A stretch of DNA of 40,627 nucleotides from Tepidanaerobacter sp. GT38 (GTDB taxonomy: Bacteria > Bacillota > Thermosediminibacteria > Thermosediminibacterales > Tepidanaerobacteraceae): assembly GCF_021991635.1 (NCBI RefSeq), contig NZ_JAFFJA010000027.1, positions 1 to 40,627 on the forward strand, given 5' to 3'. Below, piece by piece: positions 1-7,736 of the stretch (positions are counted from its first letter, which is position 1; each line of letters begins with the position of its first letter). The position numbers and the translations under genes are program-made. The notes beneath the pieces were generated by a model that saw only the letters and a program-made list of their open reading frames with translations, ran no database searches and had not been told where the DNA came from.

Positions 1-26
1 AATATATTATACGAGGGGGTTTAATT

Positions 27-836
27 ATGCTCAAATGTTACGGTGTTATAGGTGAAAAATTGGGCCACAGCCTGTCACCTATAATTCACGAAAAGTTTTT
101 CAAAAAAACTGGATTTTCAGGGACCTATAATCTATTTGAAGTTAGACGAGAAGATTTAAAAGATGTTGTAAAGGCAATGAAAGTTTTGGGCATAAAAGGT
201 GCAAATGTGACTATACCCTATAAGATTGACATAATGAAATACCTTGACGAGCTGTCTCCTGAAGCCAAAAAAATTGGTGCTGTAAACACCATAACTATAG
301 ATGAAAACAGGGCAATTGGCAGTAATACGGATTATTATGGTTTCGGAATGGTCCTAGAAAACCACAATGTGGAATTAAAAGGCAAGATCGCTGTTATTCT
401 AGGGACTGGAGGTGCTTCCAGAGCAGTTTCTCAGTATCTCCTGGATCAGGGTATAGGAGAATTGATTTTCGTGAGCAGAGATTACCAAAAAGCCAAGGAG
501 AAATACAGTGACTTTCGGATTATATCGTATCAAGATCTTCATAGCATTGATGGTGATATACTGATAAATTGCACTCCTGTTGGCATGTATCCTAATACCG
601 ATGTCAGTCCTGTAGATGCAGCTCTTCTAAAGCAATTTAAAGTAGTAGTTGATATTGTATATAATCCTAAGCAAACCCTTCTTATAAAAAACGCCATAGA
701 AATGGGTTTATATGCAATAAACGGACTTGATATGCTGGTTTGCCAGGCTGCAAAAGCTCAGGAATTATGGAACAAGACCGTAATAGATAAAAAAATTATA
801 GACGAAGTTCTCTTCGAAGCTGATAAGGAGATGTGA
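27..836 (+). CDS. aroE: Shikimate dehydrogenase (NADP+)
   Basis: Reduces 3-dehydroshikimate to shikimate with NADPH in the cytoplasmic shikimate pathway. At 269 residues it has the usual family length. The N-terminal substrate domain carries the shikimate-binding SLSP motif (residues 15-18), the catalytic lysine K66 in NVTIPYK, and D102 in SNTDYYGF. The Rossmann half has the NADP loop GTGGASRA (126-133), then NCTPVGM and the late GLDMLVCQAA motif. A GAGGGGG ribosome binding site at 13-19 fixes the ATG at 27. It is the first gene visible of a tight aroE-aroK-aroQ run, its stop lying right at the aroK start, so the three are surely cotranscribed. The promoter lies left of the window or further upstream in the operon. 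Identification is secure. Confidence 0.96.
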   Translation: MLKCYGVIGEKLGHSLSPIIHEKFFKKTGFSGTYNLFEVRREDLKDVVKAMKVLGIKGANVTIPYKIDIMKYLDELSPEAKKIGAVNTITIDENRAIGSNTDYYGFGMVLENHNVELKGKIAVILGTGGASRAVSQYLLDQGIGELIFVSRDYQKAKEKYSDFRIISYQDLHSIDGDILINCTPVGMYPNTDVSPVDAALLKQFKVVVDIVYNPKQTLLIKNAIEMGLYAINGLDMLVCQAAKAQELWNKTVIDKKIIDEVLFEADKEM

Positions 837-838
837 CC

Positions 839-1354
839 TTGAGGCAAAAAGGCATTAACATTGTACTGATCGGAATGCCGGGTTCCGGCAAGACCTCTGT
901 GGGAAAGATTTTAGCAGAAAGTCTCAACATGGATTTCTGCGATGTGGACGAATACATTGAAAAAAAGTCCGGCAAAACTATACCAGAAATCTTCAAAGAT
1001 GGCGAAAAACATTTTCGCACCCTTGAAAGAGCTGCTATCGAAGAATTAAGCCAAAGGACAAATACAGTTATAGCAACCGGTGGCGGCGTAGTTCTTTTCA
1101 GACAAAATATCGAAAATTTAAAGCGAAAAGGCCTAGTGTTTTTTATAAACCGCCCCATTGACGATATAGTCAATGATATAGATATTTCAAACAGGCCTCT
1201 GCTTGCAAATGATGTCAATAGGATATATCAGCTTTTTCGCGAGCGGTATGAACTATACAAAAAATACTCAGATTTTGAAGTAAAAAGCCAAAATGAAATT
1301 ATGGATACGGTGAAAAAAATTATAAAGATACTGGAGGATAGGAATTATTTATGA
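839..1354 (+). CDS. aroK: Shikimate kinase
   Basis: Phosphorylates shikimate to shikimate 3-phosphate with ATP. Visible landmarks, numbered from the chosen start, are the Walker A loop GMPGSGKT (12-19), the substrate-binding aspartate D37 in CDVDEY, R60, the GGG substrate loop (81-83) and the lid arginine R119 in NRPLL. The frame opens with a GTG at 833 that overlaps the aroE stop, but AAGGAG at 825-830 is only 2 bases from that GTG and 8 bases from the TTG at 839, so TTG 839 is the likelier start (171 residues). The 3' end overlaps aroQ by 4 bases (ATGA), typical of translational coupling. Confidence 0.94.
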   Translation: MRQKGINIVLIGMPGSGKTSVGKILAESLNMDFCDVDEYIEKKSGKTIPEIFKDGEKHFRTLERAAIEELSQRTNTVIATGGGVVLFRQNIENLKRKGLVFFINRPIDDIVNDIDISNRPLLANDVNRIYQLFRERYELYKKYSDFEVKSQNEIMDTVKKIIKILEDRNYL

Positions 1355-1794
1355 GGATCCTGATAATTAACGGCCCAAATATCAATCTTGTAGGCTCCAG
1401 AGAAACTCATATTTACGGCAACATGGACTATAATAAAATATGCGATTTACTGTATGAAAGGGCAAAAGATTTGGGAGTCTCTTTGGATATTGTGCAGAGC
1501 AATATTGAAGGTGAAATTATAAATTTTGTACACAATGCGAGAGATAAATACGATGGAATAATCATTAATCCCGCAGCCTATACCCACTACAGCATTGCCA
1601 TATACGACGCTTTAAAAGCCGTCTTAGTTCCGGCAGTGGAAGTTCACTTAAGCAACATCCATGCCCGGGAAGACTTCAGAAAAAGATCGGTAACCGCCGG
1701 AGCATGTATAGGCCAGATTTCCGGATTTGGCTATTACGGTTACATACTTGCCATGCAGGCCTTAATTCACAAAGTCCAAGATGGCCTTAAATAG
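1351..1794 (+). CDS. aroQ: Type II 3-dehydroquinate dehydratase
   Basis: Catalyses the reversible dehydration of 3-dehydroquinate to 3-dehydroshikimate as the dodecameric type II enzyme. The 147-residue length is normal. The flavodoxin-like fold signatures are present: NGPNINLVG (7-15), the lid arginine R17 and catalytic tyrosine Y22, N73, H79, and the catalytic histidine H99 in VEVHLSN, followed by the conserved ARE motif and R110. It starts with ATG overlapping the aroK stop. A strong intrinsic terminator follows within 25 bases, so this gene ends the operon. With AroE and AroK it gives three consecutive-pathway enzymes in one transcript; other aro genes are not in view. Confidence 0.95.
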   Translation: MRILIINGPNINLVGSRETHIYGNMDYNKICDLLYERAKDLGVSLDIVQSNIEGEIINFVHNARDKYDGIIINPAAYTHYSIAIYDALKAVLVPAVEVHLSNIHAREDFRKRSVTAGACIGQISGFGYYGYILAMQALIHKVQDGLK

Positions 1795-1817
1795 ATGTCT
1801 GCCCTTTACAGCAATTT

Positions 1818-1855
1818 AGCCATTCATCACAGCATGTGATGAATGGCTTTTTTTT
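1818..1855 (+). terminator. Intrinsic terminator of the aroEKQ operon
   Basis: A perfect 13-bp inverted repeat (arms 1818-1830 and 1836-1848, loop AGCAT) is followed by eight Ts (1848-1855). The T-run is only on the plus strand, so it serves aroQ rather than the convergent pepF, whose stop codon abuts the T-run. Confidence 0.93.
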
Positions 1856-3653
1856 ACATCAGTTCCTCAAACTCATTAAGCAGGTTTTCAAACACACCAA
1901 GGGCTTCCTGTATGGGCTGGGGAGTTGTCAAATCCACCCCTACCTTTTTCAAAAGCTCCAGTGAGTAATCGGAACTTCCGCTTGATAAGAATTGCTTGTA
2001 TGCGTTTACGGCAGGCATTCCCTTTTCCAGTATGCTCTTGGAAATCGCAATGGCCGCTGAAAAGCCGGTAGCATACTTATATACGTAGAAACTGCTATAA
2101 AAATGCGGTATCCTTGCCCATTCATAATCTATGAGCTGGTCAATGCAAATATCAGGGCCGTAATATGTTTCATTTAATTTGTGGTAAATTTCCTGAAGCA
2201 TTTGAGCATTTAATGGCTCTCCAGCTTCCGCTTTTTCGTGTATGATTTTCTCAAATTCCGCAAACATGGTCTGGCGGTAAACGGTGCCTCTAAACTGTTC
2301 CATAAAGTGATTCAGCAAATACATTTTTTCTTCTTTTGTACGAGCGTTCTTTAGTAAATAATTTATGAGTATGGCTTCATTGCAGGTTGAAGCGACTTCC
2401 GCTACGAATATGGTGTAATTTGAGTAAACATAGGGCTGGTTTTTAAAGGAATAATATGTGTGTATGGCATGCCCCATTTCGTGGGCAATTGTAAACACAT
2501 CATTTAATTTGCCCTGGAAGTTTAGCAGCACAAAGGGATGAGTGCCGTAGGTTCCCCAGGAATATGCCCCTCCGGTCTTACCCCGGTTTTCATAAACATC
2601 AATCCATCCGGAATTAAATCCTTCTTTTAAGATGCTGATGTACTCGTCACCCATAGGTGCAAGGCCTTCTATGACCATCTGCTTGGCTTCATCATAGCTT
2701 ACGGTTTTGTCGTAGCCCCTGACAAGTGGCACATAAAGGTCATACATGTGGAGTTCATCAAGGCCCAATGCTTTCTTCCGAATATTTACGTACCTGTACA
2801 TCAAGTCCAACCGCTTATGGACGGTTTTTATCAGATTATCGTAAACCTCAACGGGCACATTATCGGCAAATAGGGATGCTTCGAGGGAAGATTTAAATTT
2901 CCTCTGATTTTTAACAAAAATATTTACCTTGACATTTGCAGCGGTTGTGGCACTTAAGGTGTTTATCATGGATTTGTAAGTGTTATAGAGGGCTTCAAAG
3001 GCAGCCTTCCTCACTTCCCGGTTTTCGCTTTCCATGAATGTCATATAGCGCCCTTTTGTAAGTTCAACTTCATTGCCCTCTTCATCCTTAATCTTTGGGA
3101 ATTTTATATCTGCATTGTCCAGCATTTTAAAAATGTCACCAGGAGCCTCAGCAATTTCCATAACTTCAGCAAGAATTTTTTCTTTTTCCGCGTCAAGAAT
3201 GTGTGCTTTCATGCGCATCAGATTTTCAAGAAAATGTCTGTACAGTTTCAGATCCTCGTTTTGCTCCAAGAAGTTCATGATTTTTTCTTCGGAAAGAGAG
3301 AGGATTTCAGGTTCAATAAAAGACGTCCTGCTTGAAAGTTCCACCACGAGGCTCATTGCTCTATCAGCCAGTGCCTGATACTTCGACCGGGAATTGTCTT
3401 CGTCTCTTCGCATCCTGGCATATGTAAAGAGCCTATCAACCTTCATGGTAACCTCATCTTTAAGCTTTAAGACACCCAACAGCTTTTCTGCCGTATTAAC
3501 ATTGCCCCGATATTCATCAAATAAACTCAATTGGCTTTTTACTTCACTGTAATCTTTTTCCCAGAGCTCTTCATTTTCGTATATGTCTTCCAGCTTCCAT
3601 TTGTAAATATCATCAATTTCTTCTCTCAAAGGCAAATTGCTCAACTTTCCCAC
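1854..3653 (-). CDS. pepF: Oligoendopeptidase F (M3 family metallopeptidase)
   Basis: A cytoplasmic zinc oligopeptidase of the PepF/M3B type that trims short peptides. The 599-residue length fits. The zinc site HEMGH is at residues 391-395, with the downstream glutamate ligand E419 in AEVASTCNEA, and the usual N-terminal PepF helical domain (about 10-200) precedes it. The open frame begins with GTG at 3653, but its ribosome binding site is poor; a TTG at 3644 behind GGTGGG would give the N-terminus MSNLPLREE, which resembles other PepF proteins, so the start is uncertain by three codons. It is monocistronic and convergent with aroQ. A possible promoter lies at about 3726-3754. Confidence 0.93.
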   Translation of the reverse strand: MGKLSNLPLREEIDDIYKWKLEDIYENEELWEKDYSEVKSQLSLFDEYRGNVNTAEKLLGVLKLKDEVTMKVDRLFTYARMRRDEDNSRSKYQALADRAMSLVVELSSRTSFIEPEILSLSEEKIMNFLEQNEDLKLYRHFLENLMRMKAHILDAEKEKILAEVMEIAEAPGDIFKMLDNADIKFPKIKDEEGNEVELTKGRYMTFMESENREVRKAAFEALYNTYKSMINTLSATTAANVKVNIFVKNQRKFKSSLEASLFADNVPVEVYDNLIKTVHKRLDLMYRYVNIRKKALGLDELHMYDLYVPLVRGYDKTVSYDEAKQMVIEGLAPMGDEYISILKEGFNSGWIDVYENRGKTGGAYSWGTYGTHPFVLLNFQGKLNDVFTIAHEMGHAIHTYYSFKNQPYVYSNYTIFVAEVASTCNEAILINYLLKNARTKEEKMYLLNHFMEQFRGTVYRQTMFAEFEKIIHEKAEAGEPLNAQMLQEIYHKLNETYYGPDICIDQLIDYEWARIPHFYSSFYVYKYATGFSAAIAISKSILEKGMPAVNAYKQFLSSGSSDYSLELLKKVGVDLTTPQPIQEALGVFENLLNEFEELM

Positions 3654-3725
3654 CCTTTCTTTAGCTATTAGCTCTTATGACTAAAACAACGCCTTTTAAT
3701 TATTATTTACTTTTTATGCCATTTG

Positions 3726-3754
3726 ATTATACTATACCAAGCTTTTAACTTAAA
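3726..3754 (-). promoter_or_regulatory. Possible sigma-A promoter for pepF
   Basis: A perfect TATAAT on the minus strand (3731-3726) has a weak -35 (TTTAAG, 17-base spacer). It is the only good -10 in the 261-base gap between pepF and the sensor kinase gene. Support comes mostly from the -10. Confidence 0.35.
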
Positions 3755-3802
3755 ATAAAGTGAGCCGATATCTTCTAAAATCCTTATGAATCTTTTTTGA
3801 AC

Positions 3803-3851
3803 ACAAAAATACCCCTATTGCTCTTTTATATTAATATATAAGCAACAGAGG
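3803..3851 (-). terminator. Probable terminator after the sensor kinase operon
   Basis: On the minus strand CCTCTGTTGCT (3851-3841) can pair with AGCAATAGGGG (3822-3812) using two G-U pairs, with a loop that is itself AT-palindromic, followed by TATTTTT. It lies about 65 bases past the kinase stop. Imperfect stem, so moderate support. Confidence 0.45.
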
Positions 3852-3914
3852 CTTAAGGTAACTAGTTTAGCAAGCCTGACAAATAAGGCAGCATTCTATT
3901 GCCCTTCACAAAAA

Positions 3915-4988
3915 CTAAAAGGTCACAATAAATTTGGTCCCCGCACCCCGGGTGCTTTCCACATCAATTGTCCCACCGTGGAGCTCTATTATCTGCTTTG
4001 CAATGTTAAGGCCAAGGCCCGAACCTTTGTGACTTTCACCGGTATCAGTGCCTCTATAATACCTTTCAAAAAGTTTATCCAAATCCTCTTCTGGAATCCC
4101 CCTGCCGTTGTCTTCTATTTCAATATATATTTTTTCTTGTTTGTCTATGTTAATGGTTATTTCAGTATCTTCATCATTGTGAACCAGAGAATTGTATATG
4201 AGATTGGTAAAGGCCCTCTGCAAAAGGTTTTTGTCGAAAGAAAAAATTATTGGTTCAGTGCCTATATTAAACTGCACTCTTCTCTTTTCATATTTGGGGT
4301 TGTTGAGCACATCAATTGTAATACTTCTCAGCAGTTCAACGAGATCTTGTTTTTTGGCATTAAAAGGAACCAGGCCAACTTTTAAAACCTGAGTTAATTT
4401 TAAATCTTCCAGCAGCTCCTCCATATAGATGGCCTTGTTTTTTATTATGCGGGAGTACTCTTTTATTTCACTATCAGTTAAGGGATAATCCCCATCAGCC
4501 ATCAATTCGCTGTATCCCTTTATAGAAGACAGGGGCGTCTTTAAATCATGTGAAAGATTGTTGATCCACTCTTCCCTCATTTTCTCCGTCTTTTTTCTTT
4601 CCCGCTCATTGAGCTTTAATTGATGGGACAAGTTGTTGATATTTGCATAGACTTCTTTATATATGCCCTTTTCTTTATAATTTACATCGTAATTTCCCTT
4701 TGCCAGCTGCTGTATGCCAGTGATTATGTCATACACCGGCTTTGTAAGGCTTCTTCCAAAAATATATCCCATTATCAATATAACTGCGATAGGTGTAACG
4801 AGCAGATATATTGCAGCTTTTACGATGTTCAGTTCTAGTCTCTTTGGCAAATAGTAAAAATTGTACTTTGCCACCTCTTCCATGGGAAATCCTATAATGT
4901 AACTCCATTTATAGCCGTCAATTTCTTTAGTGCCGGCAAAAGTAGTGTAATCATCTATTGCCCCCGTATATATGTTGTAAAACACCAT
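3915..4988 (-). CDS. Sensor histidine kinase, N-terminally truncated
   Basis: Membrane sensor kinase partner of the response regulator just upstream. Visible parts are the end of an extracytoplasmic segment (1-50), one membrane helix (about 54-76), a HAMP-like linker (80-130), the H-box with phosphoacceptor H147 in NLSHDLKTP, an N-box (NLIYNSLVHN), the G1 box (DNGRGIPEEDL) and G2 box (GSGLGLNIAKQ). What is missing is the first membrane helix and the start of the sensing loop: the protein opens abruptly with MVFYNIYTGAIDDY, and no ribosome binding site precedes the ATG. The regulator ahead of it is also cut short at the same point, so one deletion probably removed both ends. Family knowledge places such kinases with antimicrobial-peptide ABC transporters. 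Catalytic half intact; function doubtful. Confidence 0.8.
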   Translation of the reverse strand: MVFYNIYTGAIDDYTTFAGTKEIDGYKWSYIIGFPMEEVAKYNFYYLPKRLELNIVKAAIYLLVTPIAVILIMGYIFGRSLTKPVYDIITGIQQLAKGNYDVNYKEKGIYKEVYANINNLSHQLKLNERERKKTEKMREEWINNLSHDLKTPLSSIKGYSELMADGDYPLTDSEIKEYSRIIKNKAIYMEELLEDLKLTQVLKVGLVPFNAKKQDLVELLRSITIDVLNNPKYEKRRVQFNIGTEPIIFSFDKNLLQRAFTNLIYNSLVHNDEDTEITINIDKQEKIYIEIEDNGRGIPEEDLDKLFERYYRGTDTGESHKGSGLGLNIAKQIIELHGGTIDVESTRGAGTKFIVTF

Positions 4989-4989
4989 T

Positions 4990-5697
4990 TCACTCGGGGT
5001 ATAATGGGATTATATATTTTGGATTTGACGGATCATTCTCCAGCTTCTGGCGAAGATGCCTTATGTGTACCATTAATGTATTGTCGTAACCTTCAAAATC
5101 GCTGCCCCATACCTTTTCTAAAATCTGGTTTTTACTGAGTATCTTGTTAGGGTTGTAAGCCAAATACAGAAGCAGGCTGTATTCCTTTAAAGTTAAAGGC
5201 ACCAATTCACTTTTCTTTCTAACCTCACCTTTGTCTTCATCGATCTCTACATCTCCGAACCTAATTATCCTTTTGGAATCGGATAGGCTCTTTAAATTGA
5301 AATATTCGCTCCTTCTGAAATGTGCTTTAATCCGAAAAGCCACTTCTTTGGGGCTGAAGGGCTTTGTTATATAATCATCGCCGCCAATGCCTAGTCCGAG
5401 CAATTTGTCCACATCATCATCTTTGGCAGATAAAAAGATAATAGGGACTAAACAAAACTCCCTTAATCGCCTGCAAACTTCAAAACCGTCAATATCAGGC
5501 AGCATGATATCCAAAACTATCAGATCTGGTGCTATTTTTTCACACATTTTTATGGTCTCATGGCCAGAAGTGGTTTTATAGATATTATTAAAACCTTCTT
5601 TTTTAAGCACGGTTTCCAGTAAATTTAGTATATCTAATTCATCATCCACCAATAAAATTTTCTTATTCTTCATAATGGTCATGTCTACATTTACCAA
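4990..5697 (-). CDS. OmpR/PhoB-type response regulator, C-terminally truncated
   Basis: Two-domain response regulator. The receiver has the acidic pair D18/D19, phosphoacceptor D63 (LIVLDIMLPD) and K112 (ITKPFSP). The winged-helix domain (about 140-235) has the transactivation and recognition helices (LSKNQILEKVWG, DNTLMVHIRHLRQKL). The family normally ends with a wing hairpin such as TVWGVGYKF after KYII; here KYII is followed by PLYPE and a stop, so the last strands are gone. The start is TTG at 5697 behind GAGGTGGG with 6-base spacing; an ATG five codons in lacks such a site. The 1-base gap to the truncated kinase marks a probable deletion junction. Likely target: the 11-bp-phased repeats upstream of the ATPase gene. 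Confidence 0.82.
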   Translation of the reverse strand: MVNVDMTIMKNKKILLVDDELDILNLLETVLKKEGFNNIYKTTSGHETIKMCEKIAPDLIVLDIMLPDIDGFEVCRRLREFCLVPIIFLSAKDDDVDKLLGLGIGGDDYITKPFSPKEVAFRIKAHFRRSEYFNLKSLSDSKRIIRFGDVEIDEDKGEVRKKSELVPLTLKEYSLLLYLAYNPNKILSKNQILEKVWGSDFEGYDNTLMVHIRHLRQKLENDPSNPKYIIPLYPE

Positions 5698-5726
5698 TAA
5701 AGCCCACCTCTATATGCAAGAAACTA

Positions 5727-5957
5727 TTATGTTAAAGGCAAAATCAGAATCCACAAAAAGTGATGCTGAATAATTAATAAATTCCATGAACTTAAATCTT
5801 TATTTACTTCTAACCCCTTAAGGTAGTCATAGCGAAAAAGCAAATTTATAAATGAAAGCCCTGTTGCAAGAATCGGCGAGAGCAAGACCATAGATCGAGT
5901 AAAAGTACCTTTTTGCTTTAGTAATTCATAGTTTAAAAGCTGATAAAACTCAAGCAT
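5727..5957 (-). pseudogene. Truncated ABC transporter permease fragment (antimicrobial-peptide type)
   Basis: A 76-residue remnant of an ABC-2-type permease that family members encode in about 230-260 residues. It keeps the N-terminal MLEFYQLLNYELLK amphipathic start, one full membrane helix (about 22-42), the motif RYDYL, and the start of the second helix (QHHFLWILILPL), then meets TAA-TAG. These features resemble the lantibiotic/bacitracin immunity permeases. It overlaps the ATPase gene by 8 bases, as expected for an intact operon. Only 29 bases separate its stop from the regulator start, so the missing part was deleted rather than shifted into another frame. No second permease is present, and as it stands the transporter cannot form a channel from this locus. 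Confidence 0.72.
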
Positions 5958-6858
5958 TGCTTTTACCCTCCGTCAGCTCTAAAAAGATTTCTTCCAAACT
6001 TTTTTCGCTCTCGCTCAAGTGTGAAACTCCAAAGCCTTTCAATACCAGTGCTCTATTTAGTTCTTCGGTGCCAATCTCTCCTTTAGATACATAAAGTTTT
6101 CCTTCCCTGTTTTCTACTCCAAGGCCCATTTGCCTGATAAATTCCTGGACTTTGTCAAGAGGAGTTGCCTTTATGAGAATTTGCGTATTTGTCCTTGCTT
6201 TCAATTCATCTAATGTCCCTTGGAATAGCAGATTGCCATTTCGTATTATGCCCACATAATCTGCCATTTGCTCTATTTCACTTAAAATATGGCTGCTTAT
6301 CAATAAGGTAACTCCCATTATTCTTGGAAGACTTATTATCAAATCTCTGATCTCTCGCACTCCGGCGGGATCAAGGCCATTTGTTGGTTCATCCAGAATC
6401 AAAAGCTCCCGGGGCCCTATTAGAGCTTGAGCTATTCCCAATCTCTGCTTCATTCCCAGCGAAAAACTTTTTACTTTAACATTTTTCCACTTTGATAAAT
6501 TGACAATTTCCAGTGCCTTGTCAATTTCTTTTTTGTCTATTTTAAGTATTCTCCTGGTTATCTCCAGGTTTTCATAGGCAGTTAAATTGCCATAATAAGA
6601 TGGCGCCTCTACCAATGATCCTACTTTTCTGAGTATATCCATTCGATACCTGCTGATGTCTTTGCCAAATAAATACACCTCTCCTCCTGTAGGCTTTATT
6701 AAATCCAAAAGCATGCGGATTGTTGTGGACTTTCCTGCACCATTGGGGCCTAAAAACCCATATATGGTTTTTCTGGGAACTTTCAGGTTTAAATCCTTTA
6801 CTGCCGTAAATTTCCTAAATTTTTTTGTCAAACCTTTTGTTTCAATGACAAGCTCCAT
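5950..6858 (-). CDS. ABC transporter ATP-binding protein (bacitracin/lantibiotic resistance type)
   Basis: Nucleotide-binding subunit that would power export or immunity against peptide antibiotics. The 302 residues include Walker A GPNGAGKS (37-44), the signature FSLGMKQRLG (131-140), Walker B LLILDEP (151-157) and the H-loop histidine H189 (SSHILSEIEQMAD), plus the family's C-terminal extension. The SLGMKQRL signature is typical of the BcrA/LctF group. It starts at ATG 6858 with AGGAGGT five bases upstream. It heads a minus-strand operon with the permease fragment, regulator and kinase. The gene itself looks intact, although its membrane partner here is truncated; a partner elsewhere cannot be excluded. 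Confidence 0.88.
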   Translation of the reverse strand: MELVIETKGLTKKFRKFTAVKDLNLKVPRKTIYGFLGPNGAGKSTTIRMLLDLIKPTGGEVYLFGKDISRYRMDILRKVGSLVEAPSYYGNLTAYENLEITRRILKIDKKEIDKALEIVNLSKWKNVKVKSFSLGMKQRLGIAQALIGPRELLILDEPTNGLDPAGVREIRDLIISLPRIMGVTLLISSHILSEIEQMADYVGIIRNGNLLFQGTLDELKARTNTQILIKATPLDKVQEFIRQMGLGVENREGKLYVSKGEIGTEELNRALVLKGFGVSHLSESEKSLEEIFLELTEGKSNA

Positions 6859-6891
6859 CTTCGACCTCCTATAAATTAACTTTTCAAGCTA

Positions 6892-6949
6892 ATTATATAG
6901 AAGGCAGTTTAACTTCAAATTTTATAATCCTTAAATTTACCTTAAATTT
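6892..6949 (-). promoter_or_regulatory. Promoter region with 11-bp-phased direct repeat upstream of the ABC operon
   Basis: On the minus strand a TATAAT (6897-6892) is preceded by a weak -35 (TTTGAA, 16-base spacer). Upstream, the 10-mer AAATTTAAGG occurs twice in tandem with an 11-base period (plus-strand units 6929-6938 and 6940-6949), at about -44 to -64 from the expected transcription start. OmpR-family regulators bind such phased direct repeats, so this is a candidate site for the regulator at 4990-5697. Confidence 0.5.
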
Positions 6950-7229
6950 TTATGAAGCAGTTTACCAGCCACTCACAATGAAAATTTTAATAAATTAACG
7001 CTGCCATGGCATTACTCTTTCAAAATCCGTAGGTCAGATAGTTTTCTATGTTCCGGTTAGGCCACTTACCTGATAAAACAAGCCTCCTTGATATTTAGAT
7101 TTTTCAATTTTGTTCTGCTTGGAAGTTATAGCCGCATCTGTTAATTTAATGTATAATAATAATTGGTCTTGTCCATTCAACTTAGTTTTTGTGAATAAAT
7201 AAATTATATATAAAGGCAGGTAATTTATA
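6950..7229. other. Rest of the divergent intergenic region before the flavin oxidase gene
   Basis: The gap between the ABC ATPase (ends leftward at 6858) and the gene at 7230 is 371 bases. Apart from the phased repeats, it holds a TATAAT at 7152-7157 without a clear -35, and AT-rich sequence leading to the AAGGCAGG site before 7230. I see no further gene or stable hairpin. Confidence 0.4.
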
Positions 7230-7625
7230 ATGGAAAAGGTCCTCCAATATTTAAAAGAAAACAGAGTGTTTTATCTGGCAACTGTAGACGGCAATAAGCC
7301 ACAGGTACGGCCCTTTGGTGTTGTTTCAGTTATCGACGGCAAATTATATATCCAGACCTCAAGAACAAAGGAAGTATACAAACAAATGATTGAAAATCCA
7401 AACATCGCCATTTGCACCATGGGTAAAGATGGCACCTGGCTTAGAATTTCCGCAACTGCAGTAGAAGATTACGATCTGGACAAAATACAGCAATTTTTAG
7501 ATGACAATCCAGAACTAAAACAGTTGTATTCCGCCGATGATGGAAAATGCACCATCTTTTACTTAAAAGACGCCACCTGTACCTTCTGCTCCTTCACCGC
7601 TGAACCGGAAGTTCACAAGTTTTAA
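7230..7625 (+). CDS. Pyridoxamine 5'-phosphate oxidase-like flavin-binding protein
   Basis: A 131-residue single-domain protein of the split-barrel FMN-binding fold. The N-terminal pattern VLQYLKENRVFYLATVDG, then RPFGVVSVIDGKLYIQT and the KEVYKQMIENPNIAIC stretch are characteristic of small clostridial PPOX-like proteins, which are usually annotated by fold only. The substrate is unknown; it is too short for the biosynthetic PdxH enzyme and lacks its C-terminal part. The C-terminus has three cysteines (CTIFYLKDATCTFC), which in some relatives suggests metal or redox chemistry, but this is speculative. ATG 7230 is preceded by AAGGCAGG. It is a single-gene unit ended by a bidirectional terminator shared with the convergent peptidase gene. 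Confidence 0.82.
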   Translation: MEKVLQYLKENRVFYLATVDGNKPQVRPFGVVSVIDGKLYIQTSRTKEVYKQMIENPNIAICTMGKDGTWLRISATAVEDYDLDKIQQFLDDNPELKQLYSADDGKCTIFYLKDATCTFCSFTAEPEVHKF

Positions 7626-7646
7626 ATGCAATTTCACATAAAGGTG

Positions 7647-7697
7647 AAAAAAACAAGAAAGGATATATTTATCATTACATATCCTTTCTTGTTTTTT
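7647..7697. terminator. Bidirectional terminator
   Basis: An almost perfect inverted repeat, AACAAGAAAGGATAT (7652-7666) with its complement ATATCCTTTCTTGTT (7679-7693), is flanked by an A-run on the left and a T-run on the right. It can stop both the plus-strand oxidase gene and the minus-strand M56 peptidase gene. Confidence 0.93.
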
Positions 7698-7736
7698 ACT
7701 AGTTTTTTGGGCAAGCTTTCTATTCTTGCTGCATTT

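Noticed and set aside
796-1218. Minus-strand open frame of 140 codons
   Set aside because: It lies fully antisense to aroK, which has all catalytic motifs; no ribosome binding site and no recognisable protein pattern.
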